Source: Brackiella oedipodis DSM 13743 (GTDB lineage Bacteria > Pseudomonadota > Gammaproteobacteria > Burkholderiales > Burkholderiaceae_B). Taken from it: a DNA stretch of 64,000 bases. The stretch covers positions 261,541-325,540 of the forward strand of contig NZ_KK211206.1 of NCBI RefSeq assembly GCF_000621025.1, in the 5' to 3' direction. The position numbers were made by a program, and so were the translations under genes. Below are positions 56,537-63,833 of the stretch, in pieces. Each line of letters starts with the position of its first letter. Position 1 is the stretch's first letter. Below the pieces are notes generated by a model, which had not been told where the DNA came from, made no database searches, and was given only the letters and a program-made list of their open reading frames with translations.

Positions 56537-56652
56537 TCGCGTCAAGTACCCATAAGAAACTCTGATAAAACCGCTGCTGAGAAACGCCGATGCCCCTTAA
56601 CGCGCTGGCTCAAACCTGCGTCGTAGCACTGCGCTTTAGGTCATTTATTAAG

Positions 56653-57690
56653 CTACAGCCCTTGCTCAGTAAAATACTGTTCCGCCCCAGGATGCAAGGG
56701 CGCCATCAAGCCTCGATGTGACATTTGTGATTTATCGAGATATTCAAGCGCCTTATGCTTTTCTTTGAATACATCAAAATGTTGCATTACCGCACCCACA
56801 ATCCGATAAATCAATTTAGGATCGATTTCCTCTGAGGTCACTAGTGCCGCCACACCCCCAACCGTTGGGGTGTCTTGTGGATTATTCTGGTATAAGCCGC
56901 CTGGAATAACATATTTGTCATAATAAGGTGCTGTTGCCGTCAATTTATCCGCCGCTTGCCCCTCAATCGGCACGAGCTGTGCTTTACATGTCGTCGTGGG
57001 ATTGCGCACAATGGACGAGGGTTGACCATCGATATACATAAAGGCATCAATCTGATCCTTACAAAGCGCTTGGCCGAGTTTCATGGCCTCGAGGTTCGAG
57101 GTTTTTTTGAAAAAACCCTCTGTCACCCCATACGCTTGAAATAAATGCTTCATGGTGGTTTGCGTGCCTGACCCAGAAGCGCCCACATTAAAGCGCTTGT
57201 CCTTAAGATCGGCAAACGATTTAATACCACTTTCTGGCGCCGCCACTACAGTCACCGGCTCGACAAACAAGGTAAAGACTGTTCGAAGATTCTTAAATGG
57301 CCTTTGCGCAAACCAATCTTCGGCATGATAGGCGTTATAAACGATATTACTCTGCCCCAACGCTAGGGTCACTTTACCCTGGCGTAAATGATCTAAATTC
57401 GCTAAGGCGCCACCCGACCCCTCAATCGTGCACTTAATCGGACGCTGACTTTCTTGTGCATCCAATTGCAAAGCCGCACAAATACCTTGAGCCGTTGCAT
57501 AATAGGCCCCATTTTCAGAACCCGTCGCAATAATCACCTCGTTGGGATCATCTGCGGCTGCATGAGCCTGCGTGGGTAAAAAAGCACTCAACACTAGGCC
57601 AACACTCAATGTTTTGCTGAGCGCCAAAACAGATCGTAAACAAGTAGAATGAATAGTAAACATGACGAGACGGTTTCTTGAATCAGCCAT
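56653..57690 (-). CDS. TAXI-family TRAP transporter solute-binding protein (orphan)
   Basis: 345 residues with an N-terminal signal (LALSKTLSVGLVLSAFLPTQAHA). The TAXI core begins IIATGSENGAYYATAQGICAAL and includes LALGQSNIVYNAYHAE, TLFVEPVTVVAAPESGIKSFADL and KRFNVGASGSGTQTTM, all typical. It would bind an organic acid in the periplasm for a TRAP permease, but no permease gene is nearby, so it may pair with one elsewhere. The start may instead be the ATG at codon 10 (57663). Confidence 0.88.
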   Translation of the reverse strand: MADSRNRLVMFTIHSTCLRSVLALSKTLSVGLVLSAFLPTQAHAAADDPNEVIIATGSENGAYYATAQGICAALQLDAQESQRPIKCTIEGSGGALANLDHLRQGKVTLALGQSNIVYNAYHAEDWFAQRPFKNLRTVFTLFVEPVTVVAAPESGIKSFADLKDKRFNVGASGSGTQTTMKHLFQAYGVTEGFFKKTSNLEAMKLGQALCKDQIDAFMYIDGQPSSIVRNPTTTCKAQLVPIEGQAADKLTATAPYYDKYVIPGGLYQNNPQDTPTVGGVAALVTSEEIDPKLIYRIVGAVMQHFDVFKEKHKALEYLDKSQMSHRGLMAPLHPGAEQYFTEQGL

Positions 57691-57720
57691 TAGCTAGACT
57701 CAACACAAATAGATAGCAGT

Positions 57721-58329
57721 TTAAAGATGATCGCGGCAGGCAAAATACTGGGCACCATAGGTATCGGCACGATCCTTGACTATAGTAGCGGTTTTTTTGA
57801 GCCAAGCTTTACTATGATAAGTGCCACGTTTAAAACCACCCCAACCCTCATGGTAGTTAAGATATAAATTATACGTGTCCCATTTAGAGACGCCATTGAG
57901 TTGCTGCGCCTTATCGAGGTACCAACCCATAAAATCCAAACTATCTTCCATATCGCTGCGACTGGCAGAATGCCCCACCGCTTGCTGATACTCCTCCCAG
58001 ACCTCATCCTTTGCCTGAGGATAACCTTTTGCGGAGCTGACGCGCCCCCATGGGATCACCCAGAGAATATGATCTTTGGGCGGTAAGGCGTCATGCTTAA
58101 AAGAGGATTCCTGAAACAAAATCGCCATGAGAATTTGCGGCGGCACGCCCCATTTGGCACGAGAGGCTTCAGCGTAGCGATGCCACTTTGGTTTTTCAGT
58201 AAAGATTTCGCAAATATTATCTGGATGACTCGGCGGCGTGGTACTACACCCAGACAGTGCAGCCAAGCTAACTAAACCATAAATCCAGAGGTGCTTGTGC
58301 CATTTAGTCACTAAACCAGTGCCACCCAT
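57721..58329 (-). CDS. Lytic transglycosylase-like SLT-domain lipoprotein
   Basis: 202 residues with a lipoprotein signal (LAALSGCSTTPP, Cys at about residue 28). The SLT domain follows: WGVPPQILMAILFQESSFKHDA carries the catalytic glutamate in QESSF (about residue 74), and the distal YNLYLNYHEGWGGFKRGTY matches the usual A-YNxG region. It would cleave peptidoglycan from the outer-membrane side. The family's typical IMQ substrate segment is replaced by VIPWGRVSS. Neighbours give no further clue. Confidence 0.85.
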   Translation of the reverse strand: MGGTGLVTKWHKHLWIYGLVSLAALSGCSTTPPSHPDNICEIFTEKPKWHRYAEASRAKWGVPPQILMAILFQESSFKHDALPPKDHILWVIPWGRVSSAKGYPQAKDEVWEEYQQAVGHSASRSDMEDSLDFMGWYLDKAQQLNGVSKWDTYNLYLNYHEGWGGFKRGTYHSKAWLKKTATIVKDRADTYGAQYFACRDHL

Positions 58330-58489
58330 AAAACATAACCTCTTGTTTTTGCTTAAAAACTAGACAAACTTCTTGCCAATAAAAACCGGCCCGCCTATTT
58401 AAGCAGAGCTATCGCTTTAAATTTATTTAAACTTAAAAAAAGTTACAATACCGTCATTATTCTACAAGACATCAGCAAAAAGGTTACCT

Positions 58490-59551
58490 ATGGCTGCATC
58501 CAAAATAAATTTTAACTTCTTTGTATTGTTACTGGCTTTGGTAACAATTGGCTTTATTGTAGTGATATTTCCCTTTTATGGTGCAATTTTCTGGGCAGTA
58601 ATCTTTGCGGTGATTTTTTCACCCATCAATAATTACTTTCTCTCAAAAATGCCCAACAGACGAAATACCTCGGCCTTAATCACACTCACTATCTGTATTT
58701 TAATTGGCATTATCCCGCTGGCGATTACGACTGTTGCCTTGGTGCGAGAAATCATCACTTTTTATTCTCGTATCGATTCGGGCCAAATCAACTTTAGTCA
58801 TTATATGCACGAGATGACGTCCCATGTCCCTTCCTGGGTCAATGATGGCCTGAGCCTCTTTAATATTAATAGCATGGACGAATTACAAGCTAAGTTGCAG
58901 TCTTCCATTTCCGAAGCCAGTCGCTTTTTGGCTAACCAAGCCGTACAGCTTGGCACCAATACCTTCCAGTTCTTTGTAGCCTTTGGCATTATGATTTATT
59001 TGCTGTTCTTTTTCTTAAGAGATGGCTCCAAAATCATGCTTGCCGTCAAAAAAGCCATCCCCCTCAAACGCGACTATCGCAATCATCTCTTCGAGAAATT
59101 TACCTCAGTCGTCAAAGCCACCGTCAAAGGTAATGTCGTGATTGCTGTGGTTCACGGTATTTTAGGTGGGGTTATTTTTGCGATCTTAGGCATTGAGGCC
59201 TCACTATTATGGGGCGTACTCATGGGCTTTTTATCGCTTTTACCGGCCATTGGTTCCGCCATTGTGTGGTTACCTGTGGCACTTTACTTCCTTGCGACCG
59301 ACCACATTGGTAGCGGTATCTTCTTGATCGCTTACGGTTGTATTGTGATTGGCTTAAGTGATAATGTGCTACGTCCCATCCTGGTAGGCAAAAGCACTCG
59401 CCTGCCAGACTATATTGTGCTTGTCACCACGGTGGGGGGTCTTACCGTATTTGGTCCCAACGGGTTTGTGATTGGCCCACTGATGGCGGCCCTATTTATT
59501 ACTTGCTGGCAATTGTTCTCCGAAACCGTATCCGAGAGTGATCTCAGCTAA
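58490..59551 (+). CDS. AI-2E-family transporter (YdiK-like)
   Basis: 353 residues, an inner-membrane permease of the UPF0118/AI-2E family with about eight helices. Features are IVVIFPFYGAIFWAVIFAVIFSPINNYF near the N terminus, GDLxxx-type central region, and the C-terminal signature GVLMGFLSLLPAIGSAIVWLPVALYFL and LSDNVLRPILVGKSTRLPDYIVLVTTVGGL. Members are described as transporters for different small ions or signals; the substrate here is unknown. Single gene upstream of the tRNA. Confidence 0.9.
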   Translation: MAASKINFNFFVLLLALVTIGFIVVIFPFYGAIFWAVIFAVIFSPINNYFLSKMPNRRNTSALITLTICILIGIIPLAITTVALVREIITFYSRIDSGQINFSHYMHEMTSHVPSWVNDGLSLFNINSMDELQAKLQSSISEASRFLANQAVQLGTNTFQFFVAFGIMIYLLFFFLRDGSKIMLAVKKAIPLKRDYRNHLFEKFTSVVKATVKGNVVIAVVHGILGGVIFAILGIEASLLWGVLMGFLSLLPAIGSAIVWLPVALYFLATDHIGSGIFLIAYGCIVIGLSDNVLRPILVGKSTRLPDYIVLVTTVGGLTVFGPNGFVIGPLMAALFITCWQLFSETVSESDLS

Positions 59552-59646
59552 GTAATGTTTAGCGCGTATTAATTGCCATAATCACCGTTGTTTTGTTGTG
59601 TATAAGCAGCGGTGAAAAATTTAATTAGAAAAAAACAAAAAAATAC

Positions 59647-59676
59647 TTGCCAAACCTAGCAAAAATGGGTTATAAA
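59647..59676 (+). promoter_or_regulatory. Promoter of tRNA-Leu
   Basis: TTGCCA (59647-59652) and TATAAA (59671-59676) are 18 nt apart, 22 nt before the mature tRNA start. Both hexamers match consensus at five of six positions. Confidence 0.6.
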
Positions 59677-59698
59677 TATATTCTTTAGTGATTCTAAA

Positions 59699-59783
59699 GC
59701 GAGCGTGGCGGAATTGGTAGACGCACTGGATTTAGGTTCCAGCGCCGAGAGGTGTAAGAGTTCGAGTCTCTTCGCTCGCACCA
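59699..59783 (+). tRNA. tRNA-Leu (anticodon UAG)
   Basis: An 85-nt class II tRNA with the acceptor stem GCGAGCG/CGCTCGC, a D arm GGCGGAATTGGTAGACGC, anticodon stem CTGGA/TCCAG around the loop TTTAGGT with anticodon TAG at 59733-59735 (reads CUA), a short variable arm GCCGAGAGGTG, the T arm AGAGTTCGAGTCTCT and an encoded CCA end. The layout and sequence match bacterial tRNA-Leu(UAG). Confidence 0.96.
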
Positions 59784-59880
59784 CTAAAATTATTTAAAAT
59801 TCATAAAATATCCTCTATAAGTTCATAGAATTTTTAAATTCTCACTGTGGGTTCCAAAATTCGTTATATATATAGTGTTT

Positions 59881-59912
59881 AAAAAGCTGCTACATGGTTA
59901 GCAGCTTTTTTT
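59881..59912 (+). terminator. Terminator after tRNA-Leu
   Basis: AAAAAGCTGCT / AGCAGCTTTTT is an 11-bp stem with an 8-nt loop followed by further T residues. It ends the tRNA transcript. Confidence 0.85.
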
Positions 59913-60286
59913 TCGCCCTTTTTTCGGCCTTTTAGCTTTTACTCGCCGTTTTTTAACTAGACAACGCCCCACTGCTGAACGACTCGCCCTTATAGCTTGC
60001 ATTGACTTATATTTATATTAAGTATTTTGTATAGTGCGTTCACAGTGCCAACGAGTCCCTCCTCTTAAAGCAAAGCAGGCCCATTCACCCTCCTTCAAAC
60101 TTAACCGTCTTTAGCTCCCTACTCGTCCTTGGTGTTACGAAGTAAGACAATCCGCGCATCAAGCGTGCTGTCGTATAAGACCCACAAATTTTTTGTCATC
60201 AGTCATATTCTGGAAAACCAAGGTAGAAATTTTTACAATTTGTCTATAAAGTAATGGGGCTTTATTTTTTTGTAAGGAATTTCATA
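59913..60286 (+). other. Non-coding region upstream of the symporter gene
   Basis: No gene found. It begins with a T-rich run after the tRNA terminator. A TTGACT at 60002 and a TATAGT at 60030-60035 look like promoter parts, but their spacing of 22 nt is wrong for each other, so neither is certain. An AAGGA at the end is the ribosome binding site of the next gene. Confidence 0.5.
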
Positions 60287-61582
60287 ATGACTAGCGCTCC
60301 CAAAAAAGGCTTATTTAGCTGGTATTTTCGCACTAATTTGCTGTGGCGCATTCTAATCGGTCTGATCTTAGGTGTCTTAGCAGGGATGCTTTTCAAAGAC
60401 AAAATTCTCTGGGTCGATCCCCTTGGCAAAGTCTTTGTGCGTTTATTACAAATGATTGTTATGCCATTGATTATCAGTACCCTAGTGGTGGGCGCCGCTA
60501 ATGTCAGCCCCGTGCGCTTGGGTCGTGCTGGCGTTAAAATCGTGGTCTTCTACCTCGTCACCTCAGGGTTGGCTGTCGCGATTGGTCTAGCCCTGGCTAA
60601 TTTATTCAAACCTGGCCTAGGTTTACACTTGCAGTCTTCAGCAGAGGCGGCGGGTAAGGAACTCAATGCCCCATCCCTCATGGATACCTTTCTTAATATT
60701 ATCCCTACGAATATCTTTAAATCGATCGCCGCGGGCGATGTCCTTCCCGTAATCTTTTTCTCCATCCTATTTGGTATTGGCGTGTCATATTTGCGTGCAA
60801 GCCACGAGGAACCGCTCGCCAAAGCGGGTGAAGTGCTGTTTAGCGTCTTTAATGCGATTGCCGAAGTCATGTTTAAAGTCGTACGCTGGATTATGGAATA
60901 TGCACCGATTGGTGTTTTTGCGCTCCTAGCCGTAGTCTTTGCCAAAGAAAGCGCCAATATCGTCGGTTCGCTCACCACGGTGATTAGTGCGACCTATATT
61001 GGTTTTGTGTTGCACTTAGTATTTATTTATGGCGCGTTTCTTTTGATCAATCGCTTAAGTTTACGCACCTTCGTACAAAAAGCGCGTCCTGCGATGTTGA
61101 CGTCATTCGTCACACGTAGCTCCAGTGGCACCCTACCACTCACGATGATGTGCTGCGACAAAATGGGGATGAGCCGAGAGATCTCTTCCTTTACCCTACC
61201 ATTAGGCGCAACCATTAATATGGATGGTACCGCCATCTACCAAGGGGTCTGCGCGATGTTTATTGCTTATGCCATTGGTTATGACCTCAGTCTAGCGCAA
61301 CAACTGACCATTATTATTACGGCGGTGCTTGCCTCTGTCGGCACAGCGGGTGTACCCGGCGCGGGTGCTATTATGCTACTTATCGTACTCAAATCCGTCG
61401 GTCTAGACATCGAAGAAGGCTCAGCGGTAGCGGCGGCCTACGCTATGATCTTAGGCATTGATTCTATTTTGGATATGGGCCGCACTAGCTTAAACGTCAC
61501 TGGCGATATGGCAGGTACTGCTCTTGTCAGTAAAAGTGAGGGCTTACTCGACAAAGCCCAGTACGATCGCATCACTTCTTAA
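60287..61582 (+). CDS. Dicarboxylate/amino acid:cation symporter (DAACS family, GltP/DctA-like)
   Basis: 431 residues from the ATG at 60287 (MTSAPKKGLFSWYF), with AAGGA 8 nt upstream; an ATG 11 codons earlier lacks such a site. An inner-membrane trimeric transporter with eight helices and two re-entrant loops. The signatures are MIVMPLIISTLVVG, the first loop TRSSSGTLPLTM, the helix 7 motif GATINMDGTAIYQ (here NMDGT) and GVPGAGAIMLL in loop 2, and the helix 8 motif MGRTSLNVTGDMAGT. The substrate is glutamate, aspartate, serine or a C4 acid; the exact one cannot be read. Its last 57 bp are duplicated downstream. Confidence 0.92.
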   Translation: MTSAPKKGLFSWYFRTNLLWRILIGLILGVLAGMLFKDKILWVDPLGKVFVRLLQMIVMPLIISTLVVGAANVSPVRLGRAGVKIVVFYLVTSGLAVAIGLALANLFKPGLGLHLQSSAEAAGKELNAPSLMDTFLNIIPTNIFKSIAAGDVLPVIFFSILFGIGVSYLRASHEEPLAKAGEVLFSVFNAIAEVMFKVVRWIMEYAPIGVFALLAVVFAKESANIVGSLTTVISATYIGFVLHLVFIYGAFLLINRLSLRTFVQKARPAMLTSFVTRSSSGTLPLTMMCCDKMGMSREISSFTLPLGATINMDGTAIYQGVCAMFIAYAIGYDLSLAQQLTIIITAVLASVGTAGVPGAGAIMLLIVLKSVGLDIEEGSAVAAAYAMILGIDSILDMGRTSLNVTGDMAGTALVSKSEGLLDKAQYDRITS

Positions 61583-61608
61583 TACATTCACTTAAGCTAC
61601 CTTTGAAT

Positions 61609-61638
61609 AAAAATCCCCATCAAATGATGGGGATTTTT
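61609..61638. terminator. Bidirectional terminator after the symporter gene (left copy)
   Basis: AAAAATCCCCATCA / TGATGGGGATTTTT is a 14-bp perfect stem with a 2-nt loop, with T-runs on both strands. Confidence 0.88.
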
Positions 61639-61663
61639 GTGAGTCTTGTAGTAGTGGTGTCGA

Positions 61664-61755
61664 TCAGAACCGATCAGGACTAAATGGGGCGACATCGACA
61701 AATGGCGTTTCACCATTGACGAGCTCTGCCATAATCCGACCTGTGACAGGCCCCA
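61664..61755 (-). pseudogene. Orphan 3' fragment of dadA
   Basis: The minus strand encodes the last 30 or so residues of the DadA-like protein (GPVTGRIMAELVNGETPF ... PFSPDRF) and a stop, with no start or upstream part. Compared with the intact gene the protein is identical; four codons differ by one synonymous base each. It is the leftover of the tandem duplication. Confidence 0.9.
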
Positions 61756-61758
61756 GAG

Positions 61759-61988
61759 GTCAGTAAAAGTGAGGGCTTACTCGACAAAGCCCAGTACGAT
61801 CGCATCACTTCTTAATACATTCACTTAAGCTACCTTTGAATAAAAATCCCCATCAAATGATGGGGATTTTTGTGAGTCTTGTAGTAGTGGTGTCAATCAG
61901 AAACGATCTGGACTAAATGGGGCGACATCGACAAATGGCGTTTCGCCATTGACGAGCTCTGCCATAATCCGGCCTGTGACAGGCCCCA
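61759..61988. repeat. Tandem duplication, right copy
   Basis: The second copy of the 230-bp segment. It carries a 57-bp fragment of the symporter end (no start), the terminator and the real 3' end of the intact dadA gene. Three extra bases (GAG, 61756-61758) separate the copies. Confidence 0.95.
61842..61871. terminator. Bidirectional terminator before dadA end (right copy)
   Basis: Same 14-bp stem as the left copy. This one lies 26 nt downstream of the intact dadA stop and is the one that ends its transcript. Confidence 0.88.
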
Positions 61989-63141
61989 ATGTAAAGCCTT
62001 GGTGACCATGACCGAAGGCAAACCACAAACCTTGATGATGTGGTGCAGGTCCTAAGACAGGCTTCATATCACTCATACATGGACGTGAACCAAACCAAGC
62101 CGGCTCAGGCGTGGCCTCTTCTAGCGGCACGATTTGCTTAGCAATTTCTGAGACCTTATCGAGCTGCTGCAAACGCTCAGGTGCATCCTGCATTGCCATC
62201 TCGGCTCCCGTGGTAATACGAATTCCCAAATCCGTGGGACTAATCACAAAGCCCGCATCCGCATCCATAAAGCTATGTTTGATTTGGTTCTGAGGGGTGA
62301 CTTTAAAATGACGATGATAACCACGAATGGGGATAATAGGGAATTTATAACCCAGCGCTGCCGTGATTTTATTGGACCAAGGCCCCATGCACACCACCAC
62401 ATGTTTAGCCGTAAGTGTTGTCTTGTCCCCTTGCACCTGCCATGAATCACCTTGCTGGGTCAGCGCCTGTACACTTTCTTGTAAAAAGATCCCTTCAAGT
62501 TTATCGGTAAAGTATTTGGCGTAACGTTTGACTAATTCACCTGGATTACTGACCTGCCAAGAATTAAGCCAGTGAATACCGCCCACATAATTGCTAAGAT
62601 TCACATTGGGTTCCATGGCTTTAATCTGCTCAGTCGTCAGTAAACGTGACTCCACCCCAAAGCGTTTGGCCTTCTCAGCCTTTTGTTTGCCGATCTCATA
62701 AGACGCTGGCGTGCGATAAAGTTGAATCCAGCCATCGCGACGAATTAAGTCCTCGGCCTTGGCCAATTCGATCAGTTTTTGGTGCTCCTCGGTACAGTGC
62801 TCGATTAACGTCGCCCATTGCTCCTCGATGTGGTGCAATGACACCGGTCGCGAATTTTGTTTGTATTGCCAGATAGGCTTAGCATAATGCAGCATGGCAT
62901 CCACGCGATAACGCACATCCGTACTTTGGTTAGGTAGAATCCTTGCGATATCATGCAAACTACCTGGAAATGGCGTCAAAAAAACCGCCTCGCGTTGTAT
63001 CAAACTAGCATTGCCATACGACGTTTCTGAGCCAGGTAACTTCTGGTCAATTAAAGCGGTTTTAAAGCCTTTTTGTTGTAGGTATACAGCCGTACTGGTA
63101 CCCACCATACCGGCACCAATCACCGCTACATCAAAATCCAT
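61897..63141 (-). CDS. DadA-like D-amino acid dehydrogenase / FAD oxidoreductase
   Basis: 414 residues of the DAO/DadA family. The N-terminal FAD motif is DVAVIGAGMVGTSTAVYLQQKG (GxGxxG), followed by GSETSYGNASLIQREAVFLTPFP, close to the DadA signature for the active site. The C-terminal FAD segment is PVLGPAPHHQGLWFAFGHGHQGFTLGPVTGR. The expected reaction is oxidation of a D-amino acid to a keto acid with electrons passed to the membrane; L-proline or another amine is possible. GGGAGGAAGG lies directly before the ATG. The gene has a duplicated tail downstream and faces the CRISPR-bearing region upstream. Confidence 0.92.
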   Translation of the reverse strand: MDFDVAVIGAGMVGTSTAVYLQQKGFKTALIDQKLPGSETSYGNASLIQREAVFLTPFPGSLHDIARILPNQSTDVRYRVDAMLHYAKPIWQYKQNSRPVSLHHIEEQWATLIEHCTEEHQKLIELAKAEDLIRRDGWIQLYRTPASYEIGKQKAEKAKRFGVESRLLTTEQIKAMEPNVNLSNYVGGIHWLNSWQVSNPGELVKRYAKYFTDKLEGIFLQESVQALTQQGDSWQVQGDKTTLTAKHVVVCMGPWSNKITAALGYKFPIIPIRGYHRHFKVTPQNQIKHSFMDADAGFVISPTDLGIRITTGAEMAMQDAPERLQQLDKVSEIAKQIVPLEEATPEPAWFGSRPCMSDMKPVLGPAPHHQGLWFAFGHGHQGFTLGPVTGRIMAELVNGETPFVDVAPFSPDRF

Positions 63142-63173
63142 TCCTTCCTCCCATTAAGTAATTAATAATCCAG

Positions 63174-63266
63174 TTAATATAGCAGTTTGCCTAAGAAATA
63201 CAAGAGCGACGAGGCCGCTAAACCAGCAAAGTTGCAGAAATACGCAAACACTTTGTGCAAAGTCAT
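63174..63266 (-). other. Short hydrophobic open frame upstream of dadA (remnant or small peptide)
   Basis: Reading from an ATG at 63266 gives 30 residues starting MTLHKVFAYFCNFAGLAASS and ending YFLGKLLY, one membrane-helix-like stretch. The frame is also open upstream for ten codons (IANGRDKDKL) to a TGA at 63295-63297. There is no ribosome binding site. The amphipathic lead plus helix looks like the C-terminal end of a transporter, so a gene remnant is more likely than a functional small protein. It lies 33 nt before dadA on the same strand. Confidence 0.35.
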
Positions 63267-63296
63267 CAGTTTGTCTTTATCACGGCCGTTTGCTAT

Positions 63297-63833
63297 TCAC
63301 AGTTTCTGTGCATAACTAGGTGAACAAGTGATATCTCTATCATCTATCTTCTTGTTTTTAATATACTTTGCCTGGTTTTGTTTAATGATTGATCAGTTGA
63401 ATTATTTGAGTGGTATCGGTGAATAAAAAACCACCTAGGTATAATTAGATGGTTTAAGAAATTCGCTACCTGTCGTTATATGCGCAATGAGACGAATGTG
63501 GTGCATAAATTTCCACTAGCTCCACTGAGTGTATAGCTTAAAATGAGGATGGATATACGGTTGTGTTGTATATTCTCAGCAGGTTGAGCAAAGCTAGTTA
63601 GGTAAATATAAATACTCAAAAAAGCGATAGTTAATGAATTTTTTGTGACCAGGCACAACAAATGATCCCAAAAGATAGCCATAAAAAGAGCATTAAGATA
63701 AATAGACAATACTCAGGTATTTTCTATTCTTTATATGGGAAGCATGTTTTCTATGAATTGGCTAGGGTTGTTAGACTCATCTGAAACGCTATATTTTATT
63801 TACGGTATTTATATTAAGGACTCTTTAGATTAC
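63297..63833. other. AT-rich non-coding region next to the CRISPR array
   Basis: No convincing protein gene. A 77-codon frame on the minus strand (63476-63709) starts at TTG without a ribosome binding site and I do not accept it. The region contains the minus-strand terminator described separately. A weak repeat-like block around 63760-63795 may be a heavily decayed CRISPR repeat. Confidence 0.6.
63425..63456 (-). terminator. Minus-strand Rho-independent terminator with no annotated gene
   Basis: On the minus strand AACCATCTA ... TAGGTGGTT forms a 9-bp stem (one G-U pair) with an 8-nt loop, followed by TTTTATTC. It implies a minus-strand transcript coming from the gene-free region to its right. 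Confidence 0.6.

Larger units (their letters stand above)
61526..61755. repeat. Tandem duplication, left copy (symporter end + terminator + dadA end)
   Basis: These bases repeat at an offset of 233 bp (61759-61988). The first 136 bp are identical. The last 94 bp, from just past the dadA stop, differ at five positions. The left copy contains the genuine symporter 3' end plus a truncated dadA tail. Confidence 0.95.

Noticed and set aside
59985..60040. TTGACT plus TATAGT as the promoter of the symporter gene
   Set aside because: The two hexamers are 22 nt apart, too far for sigma-70; not claimed as a promoter.
63630..63690. Plus-strand anti-repeat (GGCACAAC) that could mark a tracrRNA
   Set aside because: Only about eight bases match the reverse complement of the repeat start, the rest does not align and no terminator follows on that strand.
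63476..63709. 77-codon minus-strand frame in the AT-rich region
   Set aside because: Begins with TTG, no ribosome binding site, low-complexity hydrophobic residues, no family resemblance; the nearby terminator fits a non-coding RNA as well.
63760..63795. A further degenerate CRISPR repeat left of the array
   Set aside because: Only the last 15 bases resemble a repeat (11 of 15 matches) and the spacer to the next unit would be 38 nt instead of 30, so it is not counted.
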